57,888 nt of DNA from an uncultured Flavobacteriaceae bacterium (GTDB taxonomy: Bacteria; Bacteroidota; Bacteroidia; Flavobacteriales; Flavobacteriaceae), in assembly GCA_913062575.1 (NCBI GenBank), contig CAJXVT010000011.1, forward strand, positions 1 through 57,888, written 5' to 3'. The translations under genes were made by a program, and so were the position numbers. Below are positions 18,459 to 27,311 of this stretch, one piece after another. The stretch's first letter is position 1, and each line of letters opens with the position of its first letter. Under the pieces are notes generated by a model. That model searched no databases and was not told the origin of the DNA. It worked only from the letters and a program-made list of their open reading frames with translations.

Positions 18459-21230
18459 ATGAAGTTTATAGTATCTATAGTCTTGCTTTTTTGCCTGCAA
18501 TTTAGTTTCGCGCAAAAAAATGAAGAACAAAAAATTACGATTCAATTTAACAATATTAGTAAGTTAGCATTGTTTGATAAAATTGAGTCCGAAACCCCTT
18601 ATCAATTTTATTATTTAAAAGAATGGTTAGATACCATTCCTGTATCTGGAAAATTTGTAAACGCTGATTTAGCAACAATCTTAGACAGTGTTTTAATAAA
18701 TACGGTACTCAACTTTCATGTCACAAAGGATTTGAAGGTTATTATCACAAAAAACATTCTTATACATACCACAATAGCAAGTGTATTTACTAAAAAAGAA
18801 AAAAACGCTACTATTGTAATAAGTAAGCCTGTAAAAACTCAAAAACCTATTTTATATACAGACACTGGCTCTTTTCTAAAGAAAAAGCAAAAGGTAAACA
18901 AGTTAGTTAGAATTGGAAAAGAAACTAAAAACGTTACCAATAGAAAAGTGACCTTAACCGGTTATGTTTACAATACAACCACTAAAGAACCTATTTCAGA
19001 TTTAGTTTTAACTATTAAGAATAAGAATGTAGTAACAGATAGTTTAGGTTTCTATAAGTTCACCTTAAACCCAGGTATTTATTCAATACGCACCAAAGCA
19101 CTTGGAATTGAGAATAACACTCAAAAAGTGGTATTGTATAATAATGGAAACTTAGATTTCAATTTAGAAGACAGTTCTGAGATTTTAGACGAAGTCGTTA
19201 TTGTTGCAGAAAAAGATAAAAACATTAGAGAAGTTGTTACTGGTATTACCGAATTTAAAATAGAAGAAATCAAAAATATTCCATTGGTACTAGGAGAACG
19301 AGACATCTTAAAAGTAGCGGCTTCACTCCCTGGAATAAAGACTGCTGGTGAAGGTTCTTTAGGGTATAGTGTTAGAGGTGGTAAAACAGATCAAAATCTA
19401 ATTCTCTTAGATGATGCAGTTATTTATAATCCTTCTCATTTTTTCGGTATTTTCTCTGCTGTAAACCCGTTTACAACTGGTAAAGTTAAAATTTATAAAG
19501 GTAGTGCTCCAGCAGAATATGGAGGAAGACTCTCTTCAGTATTTGATATTAAAACAAAAAATGGAGACTTTGATAAATTAAAGGCAGAAGTTTCTATTGG
19601 CCCAGTTACTGGTAATATCACCGTTGAAACTCCTATTAAAGAAGGAAAATCCTCATTAATTATAGGTGCCAGAGGTACTTATTCTAATTGGATATTAAAA
19701 GCTCTTGATGATACTTCTTTAGATAACAGCTCTGCTTCTTTTTATGATATAATAACAAAATACAAACATAAGATTGATGATAAAAATGAATTGGATATCA
19801 CAGCATATTATAGCTACGATGATTATAAAATAACTTCAGATTCTTTACATAGTTATAGCAATAGCTTATTCTCTGCTAAATGGAGCCATACTTTTAATGA
19901 TAAAAATAATGGAAGTTTATTACTAGCAAACAGTCAATATAAATTTGACATAAATTATGAAGGTGGTGGTAATTCAGATTTTGATTTAGGATATAAGCTA
20001 AATGAAACCCATTTAAAATTAAAAATGGATTATGCATATAATGAAAAGCATAAATTTAACTATGGTCTTTCAAGTAAACTGTATGTAATCAATCCTGGTA
20101 CAAAAACTCCTAAAGGGAATGCCTCAATCGTCAACCCAATAAGGGTTCAACAAGAGAAATCTTTAGAATCCGCGTTGTTTTTGAATGATAACTTTAAAGT
20201 AAATGAAAAAATATTATTAAGCTTTGGTCTTAGATATTCATTATATGCATCACTTGGAAAAGGAGAACGGAAAATTTATGAATCAGATGTACCAAAAAGT
20301 GAGGCTACGATTATTGAAACAAGAAATTATGGAAATAACGAAGTTATTAAAACCTATAGTGGATTAGAATTTAGAGCATCTGCAAGGTATAAAATAGATC
20401 CAAGCTTTTCTTTAAAAGCAAGTTACAATAGCACATATCAATACATACAAAGTTTATCTAACAACACTACCGCCTCACCTACTGATACATGGAGACTTTC
20501 TAGCTTAAATATTAAACCTCAAGAATCAACTCAAATTACCGTCGGGGCTTATAAAAACTTTGATAATGACATGTATCAGTTTAGTGTAGAAGGATATTAT
20601 AAAAACTCTAAGAACATCCTTGATTACAAGATTGGTGCAGATTTATTAATTAATCAATCTGTAGAAACTGAAGTGTTACAAGGAGTTGGTAAAGCATACG
20701 GAGTTGAGTTTTTAATTAAAAAAACTAGTGGAAAATTGAATGGATGGCTGGGATATACGTATTCAAAATCACTTACAAAGTTTAATGGCGCTTTTAGTGA
20801 AGAAAGAATTAATAATGGTGACTATTTCCCTTCAAATATTGACAAACCTCATGATATTAGTTTAGTATCTAATTATAAAATGACCAAAAGATTTAGTTGG
20901 TCTTTTAACTTTGCTTATCAAACAGGACGCCCGATAACGTACCCTATTGGAAAATATACTTATAATGGAAATCAGTATGTATTTTATAGTGATCATAATA
21001 AATTTAGAATCCCTGATTATTACCGATTAGATATTGGTTTAAATATTGAAGGAAATCATAGGATAAAAAAGTTTGCTCATAGTTTTTGGAATATTTCAAT
21101 ATATAATGTCTTAGGAAGAAACAACCCATACTCAGTCTTTTTTGTTACAAAAGAAGGAAAAGTAAACGCTTATAAAAGCACTATATTTTCTGTACCTGTT
21201 CCTACAATTACATATAATTTCAAATTTTAA
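18459..21230 (+). CDS. TonB-dependent receptor with STN and carboxypeptidase-like N-terminal domains
   Basis: A 923-residue outer-membrane receptor. A signal peptide (ending SFAQ) is followed by an STN/secretin-like domain (about residues 25-105), a linker, a carboxypeptidase D regulatory-like domain (about 160-240), the plug (GYSVRGGKTDQNLILLDD near 305-320), and a C-terminal beta-barrel ending in an aromatic residue (TYNFKF). STN domains normally signal to a FecR/ECF sigma pair, but none is encoded nearby. It heads an operon of five DUF4249 lipoproteins and an MG2-like protein with gaps of only 5-21 bases. The substrate is unknown; receptors of this type beside DUF4249 are common in Bacteroidota and mostly uncharacterised. 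Confidence 0.92.
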   Translation: MKFIVSIVLLFCLQFSFAQKNEEQKITIQFNNISKLALFDKIESETPYQFYYLKEWLDTIPVSGKFVNADLATILDSVLINTVLNFHVTKDLKVIITKNILIHTTIASVFTKKEKNATIVISKPVKTQKPILYTDTGSFLKKKQKVNKLVRIGKETKNVTNRKVTLTGYVYNTTTKEPISDLVLTIKNKNVVTDSLGFYKFTLNPGIYSIRTKALGIENNTQKVVLYNNGNLDFNLEDSSEILDEVVIVAEKDKNIREVVTGITEFKIEEIKNIPLVLGERDILKVAASLPGIKTAGEGSLGYSVRGGKTDQNLILLDDAVIYNPSHFFGIFSAVNPFTTGKVKIYKGSAPAEYGGRLSSVFDIKTKNGDFDKLKAEVSIGPVTGNITVETPIKEGKSSLIIGARGTYSNWILKALDDTSLDNSSASFYDIITKYKHKIDDKNELDITAYYSYDDYKITSDSLHSYSNSLFSAKWSHTFNDKNNGSLLLANSQYKFDINYEGGGNSDFDLGYKLNETHLKLKMDYAYNEKHKFNYGLSSKLYVINPGTKTPKGNASIVNPIRVQQEKSLESALFLNDNFKVNEKILLSFGLRYSLYASLGKGERKIYESDVPKSEATIIETRNYGNNEVIKTYSGLEFRASARYKIDPSFSLKASYNSTYQYIQSLSNNTTASPTDTWRLSSLNIKPQESTQITVGAYKNFDNDMYQFSVEGYYKNSKNILDYKIGADLLINQSVETEVLQGVGKAYGVEFLIKKTSGKLNGWLGYTYSKSLTKFNGAFSEERINNGDYFPSNIDKPHDISLVSNYKMTKRFSWSFNFAYQTGRPITYPIGKYTYNGNQYVFYSDHNKFRIPDYYRLDIGLNIEGNHRIKKFAHSFWNISIYNVLGRNNPYSVFFVTKEGKVNAYKSTIFSVPVPTITYNFKF

Positions 21231-21235
21231 TAAGA

Positions 21236-22420
21236 ATGACTGCTAGAAAAAGAAGACCCCTTTATGCAATAGCTACGTTGTTTTTTATTACCATTCTAAG
21301 TAACTGTACAGAATCTTTTATAATAGAAGAATTTGAAAGCCCAGATAATGTACTTGTTATTGAAGCTACTATTACCAATGAAAATAAATTTCAAGAAATT
21401 TACATATCTAAAGCGTTTAAATTAACAGAAAAAGAAGCAGTTCCTGAAACAAATGCAACTGTACTAATAAAAGATGAGAATGGTTTAGTTTATACTTTTA
21501 ACGAAACAACATCAGGAAAATATGTTTCTTCATCTAAGTTTAGCGCACAAACTGGAATCAATTATAATTTATTTATTACTACATCATCAGGTGAAATGTA
21601 TGAGTCTAATTCAGAAAAAACCACAGCTAACTCGCAGATTGAAGATATAACTGTTCAATTAAATACTAGTCTTGATGGAAATAATGAGTTTAGATTCTAT
21701 GTAAACAGTAATGACCCTACAGGAAAATCTAAATACTATCGCTATACCTATGAAGAAACATATAAAATAATAGCACCGCTTTGGACATCACGAGAAGCTG
21801 TTCTTATTAATGGTAGAGTTGAAATTCAACAAAAAGCAGATTTAAACACAAGAATTTGCTATAAAACAAATACATCAAATACAATAATTCAAACTAAAAC
21901 AACAAACCTCTCTGAAGATAGAGTTCAGTTTTTGGTAAGAAGAATTCCTGTTGATGACTTTGCAATATCACATCGTTATAGTCTTTTGGTTAAGCAACAT
22001 GTACAATCTTTTGAAGCCTATACCTACTACTCTATTTTAAATAAATTTTCTAATGCTTCCGACTTATTATCTCAAAACCAACCCGGTTTTTTTAGCAGTA
22101 ATATTTACTCTGTATCAAATAATAACGAAAAAGTGTTGGGGTTCTTTGAAGTAACTTCAGTGTCAGAAAAAAGAGTTTTCTTTAATTATAGAGATTTTTT
22201 TGATCTTGGTAGGCCTCCATATGCAGAATCTTGCTATCAAGTAGCACCAGAAGATTTGATTGAATTAACAATTTATATTGAAAACGGTACTTGGCTTTAT
22301 TTTCAAGATAATTTAAGTCCAAATGAAGCTTATCCAGGTCCTTACTTTTTTGTTTCTGAAGGTTGTGGAGACTGTACCGTATATGGTTCTAATATTAAGC
22401 CCAGCTTTTGGGTAGATTAA
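21236..22420 (+). CDS. DUF4249 family lipoprotein, copy 1 of 5
   Basis: A 394-residue protein with an N-terminal hydrophobic segment ending ILSNCTESF, which fits a lipoprotein signal with Cys28 as the acylated residue. The acidic IEEFE shortly after the Cys resembles the surface-export signal of Bacteroidota lipoproteins. The family core includes YYRYTYEETYKI and RRIPVDDF...HRYSLLVKQHVQS; the C-terminus is CGDCTVYGSNIKPSFWVD. Beta-rich composition suggests an Ig-like N-terminal part. It lies 5 bases after the TonB receptor. DUF4249 has no established function; an accessory surface lipoprotein for the receptor is the natural inference. Confidence 0.88.
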   Translation: MTARKRRPLYAIATLFFITILSNCTESFIIEEFESPDNVLVIEATITNENKFQEIYISKAFKLTEKEAVPETNATVLIKDENGLVYTFNETTSGKYVSSSKFSAQTGINYNLFITTSSGEMYESNSEKTTANSQIEDITVQLNTSLDGNNEFRFYVNSNDPTGKSKYYRYTYEETYKIIAPLWTSREAVLINGRVEIQQKADLNTRICYKTNTSNTIIQTKTTNLSEDRVQFLVRRIPVDDFAISHRYSLLVKQHVQSFEAYTYYSILNKFSNASDLLSQNQPGFFSSNIYSVSNNNEKVLGFFEVTSVSEKRVFFNYRDFFDLGRPPYAESCYQVAPEDLIELTIYIENGTWLYFQDNLSPNEAYPGPYFFVSEGCGDCTVYGSNIKPSFWVD

Positions 22421-22431
22421 AAACTGCTGCT

Positions 22432-23640
22432 ATGTTAAAGAAAATTAAATATTATTTAAAGTTTGTTGTATTAACAAGCTTCCTTTTTTATGCTTGTACT
22501 GAGTCTTTTGATATTGAATCTATTTCTTTTGAGAGTGCTCTAGTTATTGAAGCTAGTATCACTACAGATGAAAAATTTCAAGAGGTACATCTTTCAAAAG
22601 CATTTAAAATAGATGAAGATGGTCCACATCCAGAATCAAATGCTATTGTGTCTATAAAAGACGAAAATGGTATCACCTACGAGTTTTCAGAAATAACACC
22701 TGGTATCTATCAATCTAATGCAAAGTTTAGTGCAAGTGTAAATACAGTTTATCAGTTATTTATTACTACTGCTTCTGGAGAAGTGTATGAATCTAAACCC
22801 GAAAAAACTAGTAGTACCTCTCAAATAGATGATGTATATGCTACCAAAGATATTGGAGCTGATGGCTCAGAAGAATTTAGAATAAATATAGACAGTTATG
22901 ATCCAACTGGAAAATCTAAATACTATAGATATACTTATGAAGAAACATACAAAATAGTTGCCCCTTATTGGTCTTCTTTAAAATTTAATATTCTTAGTAG
23001 AATACCTCCATTAGTTGAGGTTATAGCAAAAAAAGATTTAAGTAAAAAAACCTGTTACCAAACAAAAAAATCTACCTTAATTTTTCAAACCGAAACTACT
23101 GGATTAACAGAAGATAGAGTTACAAAATATGTACTAAGAAGAATTCCTGTAGATGCGTTTATTACTTCACATCGTTATAGTATTCTTGTAAAACAACATG
23201 TACAATCTTATGAAGCATATACGTATTATTCTATTTTAAATAAATTTTCTAATTCCTCTAATTTATTATCACAAAACCAACCCGGTTTCTTTAATGGAAA
23301 TATTTATTCTACTTCTAATAAGGATAAAAAAGTAATTGGTTTTTTTGAAATTTCTTCTGTTTCTTCTAAACGAATGTTTTTTAATTATAGAGACTTTTTT
23401 AAATATCATAGACCACCTTACCCACAAACATGTGAAAACTATGCCCCAGAAATAAGCCCAGGTTTCGAAGAACCTCCAGTTCCTTTAATTAGGGCTATAG
23501 AATCTGGAAACTGGTTATATTTTGATATAAATAGAGTAAGAGATGAAATATTTCCAGGCCCTTATCTTTTAAAGCGCAAAGGCTGTGGAGATTGTACTGT
23601 ATATGGTTCTAATATAAAACCAAGTTTTTGGATTGATTAA
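22432..23640 (+). CDS. DUF4249 family lipoprotein, copy 2 of 5
   Basis: A 402-residue paralogue read from ATG at 22432. The in-frame ATG at 22408 would overlap copy 1 and place eight odd residues before the signal sequence. The lipobox region is FLFYACTESF. It shares with copy 1 the YYRYTYEETYKIVAP block, the CYQTKKS cysteine, PQTCENYAPE, and the terminal CGDCTVYGSNIKPSFWID. Differences concentrate in the first 120 mature residues and in the loop after the PPYP motif. Function unknown, as for the other copies; it is part of the same operon, with a gap of 11 bases. Confidence 0.88.
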   Translation: MLKKIKYYLKFVVLTSFLFYACTESFDIESISFESALVIEASITTDEKFQEVHLSKAFKIDEDGPHPESNAIVSIKDENGITYEFSEITPGIYQSNAKFSASVNTVYQLFITTASGEVYESKPEKTSSTSQIDDVYATKDIGADGSEEFRINIDSYDPTGKSKYYRYTYEETYKIVAPYWSSLKFNILSRIPPLVEVIAKKDLSKKTCYQTKKSTLIFQTETTGLTEDRVTKYVLRRIPVDAFITSHRYSILVKQHVQSYEAYTYYSILNKFSNSSNLLSQNQPGFFNGNIYSTSNKDKKVIGFFEISSVSSKRMFFNYRDFFKYHRPPYPQTCENYAPEISPGFEEPPVPLIRAIESGNWLYFDINRVRDEIFPGPYLLKRKGCGDCTVYGSNIKPSFWID

Positions 23641-23651
23641 AAAAATAAGCT

Positions 23652-24848
23652 ATGAAAACAAGAAAAAACTACCTCTTATTAATTTTACTCACTGTTTTTA
23701 TATTTAGCTGTACAGAGGCATTTATAATTGAGCAAAATGATTTTGAAAGTGCTTTAATAGTTGAGGCAACAATTACTGATGAATTAAAGTTTCAAGAAAT
23801 ACAGGTGTCTAGAGCATATAAATTAACTGAAGAAGAAAATATACCTGTAACAAATGCCATTATACAAGTAAAAGACGAAAACAATACTACATTTGATTTT
23901 ATTGAATCATCAACAGGAACTTATACTTCTACTAAAAAATTTAGCGCTCAAAGAAATACAAACTATCAATTGTTTATAATTACAGAATCTGGAGAAACAT
24001 TTGAGTCTAAACTAGCTAAAACAAGCAGTCAATCTGTATTAAATGATGTACTGGTAAAAATTAACAAAAGTATTACTGGTGAAGATGAATTTAGGATGTA
24101 TGTAGATAGCTATGATGCTACTGGGAATTCAAAATATTATAAATATACCTACGAAGAAACATACAAGGTAGTAGTTCCATTCTATTCACCTTATAAAGCA
24201 AATATTATAAATAGATATAGACCTATAATTGAAATTGTAAAAAAAACAGGTTTACCAAAGAAGATTTGTTATCAATCAAAAAAATCTAACACTATAATTC
24301 AAACAGAAACAACTGGACTTACTGAGGATAGAGTTCAGTTTTTAATAAGAAGAATCCCTATTAATGATTTTAGTATATCTCGTCGTTATAGTATACTTGT
24401 AAAACAACATGTACAGTCTTATGAGGCATATAATTATTATAAAACATTAGGTAAATTCTCAAATACTTCAAGCTTATTATCTCAAAGTCAACCTGGCTTT
24501 TTTAATGGAAATGTATATTCAACTTCTAATAAGAATAGTAAAGTAATCGGTTTTTTTGAAGTAGTATCAGTTTCATCTAAAAGAATATTCTTTAACTATA
24601 GAGATTTTTTTGATGCAGGTAGGCCACCGTATCCACAAACTTGCGAAAGTATGGCTCCAGAAATTACACATGACTATGATCCAATTGTTCCATTAGTTTT
24701 GGCATTAGAATCTGGGAAATGGATATATTATAGTGAAAACTTAAAAGTAAGTTTAATCTACCCAGGTCCTTACATTTTAAAACCAACAGGTTGTGGAGAT
24801 TGTACAGTATATGGTTCTAATATAAAACCCAGTTTTTGGGTAGATTAA
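23652..24848 (+). CDS. DUF4249 family lipoprotein, copy 3 of 5
   Basis: A 398-residue paralogue with lipobox TVFIFSCTEAF. It keeps the four mature-domain cysteines of the set (CYQSKKS, PQTCESMAPE and the terminal CGDC) and ends CTVYGSNIKPSFWVD. Its first 75 bases are nearly identical in DNA to those of copy 4, although the mature proteins differ widely, which points to recombination or a recent duplication of the signal-sequence segment. Gap to copy 2 is 11 bases. Confidence 0.88.
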   Translation: MKTRKNYLLLILLTVFIFSCTEAFIIEQNDFESALIVEATITDELKFQEIQVSRAYKLTEEENIPVTNAIIQVKDENNTTFDFIESSTGTYTSTKKFSAQRNTNYQLFIITESGETFESKLAKTSSQSVLNDVLVKINKSITGEDEFRMYVDSYDATGNSKYYKYTYEETYKVVVPFYSPYKANIINRYRPIIEIVKKTGLPKKICYQSKKSNTIIQTETTGLTEDRVQFLIRRIPINDFSISRRYSILVKQHVQSYEAYNYYKTLGKFSNTSSLLSQSQPGFFNGNVYSTSNKNSKVIGFFEVVSVSSKRIFFNYRDFFDAGRPPYPQTCESMAPEITHDYDPIVPLVLALESGKWIYYSENLKVSLIYPGPYILKPTGCGDCTVYGSNIKPSFWVD

Positions 24849-24859
24849 AAAATTAAACT

Positions 24860-26065
24860 ATGAGAACAAAGAAAAACTACCTCTTATTAATTTTACTCAC
24901 TGCTTTTACATTTAGCTGTACAGAGTCTTTTACTATAAAAACGGAGCACTTTGAAAGTGCTTTGATTATTGAAGCGACATTAACCAATGAATTGAAATAC
25001 CAAGAGGTAAAATTGTCAACAACATATGCTTTAGAAGAAGATACACCAGTTTTGGAAACGGCAGCTACTGTTCAAATAACAGAAGACAATCAAACAACAT
25101 ATACTCTTATAGAGATAGAAGACGGCTTATATAGATCTACAGTAAAATTTAAAGCTGTACCTAATAAAGAGTATCAATTAAAAATTACAAGGTCTACTGG
25201 TGAAGCATATGAATCAAAAAAAGAAAAATTAACAGCGATCTCACAAATTGATGATTTATATATGACCAAAGAGTTAAATACAGATGGCAAAGAAGAGATT
25301 AGGTTAAATGTAGATAGTTTTGACGCAACAAATAGTTCTAAATTTTATAGATATACTTATGAGGAAACCTATAAAATTTCTTCACCATATTGGTCTGCTT
25401 ACGATGCAATTTATCATTCTATTACCCCTCCTGTTGTAGACACCATTTACAATAGAAATAATTTCATCAAAAAAACATGTTATAATACAAGAATTTCAAA
25501 TGAGATTGTGATTACTGAAACCACTGGATTAACTGAAGATAGGGTCTCAAAATTTATTGTAAGAAAAATTCTACCCAATAACTATATTATAATGCACAGA
25601 TATAGTATCTTACTAAAGCAATTTGTACAAACAAGAGAAGCTCATAATTATTACAAAACATTAGAGAAATTCTCAAGTAGTCCTGAAAATATTTTTTCAC
25701 AAACGCAACCAGGCTTTATTGAAGGGAATATATATTCAGTAACAAAAAGTAACGAAAGAGTTATTGGACTTTTTGAAGTTTCCTCTGTCTCTACTAAACG
25801 AGTGTTTTATAATTATAGTGATTTTGATCTTGAAGAAATACCAGATTACCCAGGTGGCTGTAAACCAGTAGCCCCTCAGCTTGTAGATGAGTTTGGAGAA
25901 TCTATACTCATCGCTTTTATACAATCTGGACTTTGGTCATTTTATCAAATGAATCCAGATCCTATAGTTGCTGGTGTAAGCGGTCCATATTCAATGGTCA
26001 AAAATGATTGCAATGATTGTAGAATATATGGAACTACAGTAAAACCAAGTTTTTGGATTGATTAA
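24860..26065 (+). CDS. DUF4249 family lipoprotein, copy 4 of 5 (most divergent)
   Basis: A 401-residue paralogue with lipobox TAFTFSCTESF. It keeps FYRYTYEETYKI and the spacing of the family, but drifts in several blocks that are constant elsewhere: RKILPNNYIIMHRYS for RRIPVDDF, VKQFVQT-like changes (LLKQFVQTREAHNYY), GGCKPVAPQ, and a C-terminus of CNDCRIYGTTVKPSFWID. All family cysteines are retained, so it does not look like a pseudogene. The divergence suggests a different ligand or partner from its neighbours. Gap to copy 3 is 11 bases. Confidence 0.87.
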   Translation: MRTKKNYLLLILLTAFTFSCTESFTIKTEHFESALIIEATLTNELKYQEVKLSTTYALEEDTPVLETAATVQITEDNQTTYTLIEIEDGLYRSTVKFKAVPNKEYQLKITRSTGEAYESKKEKLTAISQIDDLYMTKELNTDGKEEIRLNVDSFDATNSSKFYRYTYEETYKISSPYWSAYDAIYHSITPPVVDTIYNRNNFIKKTCYNTRISNEIVITETTGLTEDRVSKFIVRKILPNNYIIMHRYSILLKQFVQTREAHNYYKTLEKFSSSPENIFSQTQPGFIEGNIYSVTKSNERVIGLFEVSSVSTKRVFYNYSDFDLEEIPDYPGGCKPVAPQLVDEFGESILIAFIQSGLWSFYQMNPDPIVAGVSGPYSMVKNDCNDCRIYGTTVKPSFWID

Positions 26066-26075
26066 TTGAATATTA

Positions 26076-27290
26076 ATGCTAAAGAAACCTACATATAACC
26101 ATTATTTAAGCATTGCTTTATTAGCAAGCTTACTGTTATATGCATGTACAGAACCATTTGAAATTGAACAAAATGAGTTTGAAAATGCTATAGTAGTAGA
26201 GGCTACAATTACTAATGAAGTGAAATTTCAAGAAGTAAAAATTTCTAACTCTACACTATTATCAGATGATTTTATTACTCCAGAAACAAATGCAATTGTT
26301 TTAATTAAAGATGAAAATCAAAACACCTATGAGTTTAGTGAATCATCACCTGGTTTGTATACATCTAGTTTGAAATTTAGTGCACAGTTTGACATGAATT
26401 ACCAATTATTTATTACCACATCAACAGGTGATGAATATGAATCAAAACTAGCAAAAACTACTAGTCAGTCTACAATTGATGAGGTTTCTGTGAAATTAAA
26501 CACGAATAGTAATGGTAGTGACGAATTTAGATTATTTGTAAATAGTTTTGATGCTTCTGGAGAATCTAGGTATTATAGATATACCTATGAGGAAACCTAT
26601 AAAATAGTTGCTCCTAACTGGGATTCTTTACAAGCCGTAGTCTTACCAACAGAGCCAATTAAAACAATTGATATTGTCCTAAAAACTGATTTTGACACAG
26701 AAGTTTGTTATCAAACAAAAAAATCTAATGCTATTATTCAAACAAGTACTAAAGATTTAATTGAAGACCGAGTGCAATTTGCTGTTAGAAAAATACTCGC
26801 TGATGATTTTATTATTTCTGAACGTTATAGCATTCTCGTGAAACAATATGTACAATCATACGAAGCCTATACTTATTTTTCAATTTTAAATAAGTTTACG
26901 AATTCATCAAGTCTATTATCTCAAAGTCAGCCAGGCTTTTTTAATGGAAATATATATTCAACATCAAATAAAAACAATACAGTAATCGGTTTTTTCGAAG
27001 TAGCTTCTGCAACTTCTAAAAGGGTATTCTTTAATTATAGAGATTTTTTTGCTACTGGCCGTCCAAGATATATTGAAAAGTGTGGTTTTTTTGCCCCTAC
27101 TAATGATATTAATGAGCAAAGAACTTCTACAGAATTGGTTGACGCAATAGAATCAAATGGTTGGTTGTTTTTTGCAAACAATGATAATCCAACCGACATA
27201 TTACCTGGTCCATACATTTTAACACAAAAAGAATGTGGTGATTGCACAGCATTTGGAACAAATATAAAGCCAAGTTTTTGGTTAGAATAA
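26076..27290 (+). CDS. DUF4249 family lipoprotein, copy 5 of 5
   Basis: A 404-residue paralogue with lipobox LLLYACTEPF followed by the acidic EIEQNEFE. It has the conserved core YYRYTYEETYKIVAP, CYQTKKSNAIIQT and the terminal CGDCTAFGTNIKPSFWLE. In the mature part it is closest by eye to copies 2 and 3. It is separated from copy 4 by 10 bases and from the MG2-like gene by 21, so all are probably one transcript with the TonB receptor. Confidence 0.88.
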   Translation: MLKKPTYNHYLSIALLASLLLYACTEPFEIEQNEFENAIVVEATITNEVKFQEVKISNSTLLSDDFITPETNAIVLIKDENQNTYEFSESSPGLYTSSLKFSAQFDMNYQLFITTSTGDEYESKLAKTTSQSTIDEVSVKLNTNSNGSDEFRLFVNSFDASGESRYYRYTYEETYKIVAPNWDSLQAVVLPTEPIKTIDIVLKTDFDTEVCYQTKKSNAIIQTSTKDLIEDRVQFAVRKILADDFIISERYSILVKQYVQSYEAYTYFSILNKFTNSSSLLSQSQPGFFNGNIYSTSNKNNTVIGFFEVASATSKRVFFNYRDFFATGRPRYIEKCGFFAPTNDINEQRTSTELVDAIESNGWLFFANNDNPTDILPGPYILTQKECGDCTAFGTNIKPSFWLE

Positions 27291-27311
27291 ACATATAATA
27301 AATTTAAATAC

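Noticed and set aside
24860..26065. DUF4249 copy 4 as a pseudogene.
   Set aside because: The frame is complete, the lipobox and all family cysteines are kept, and the length is normal.
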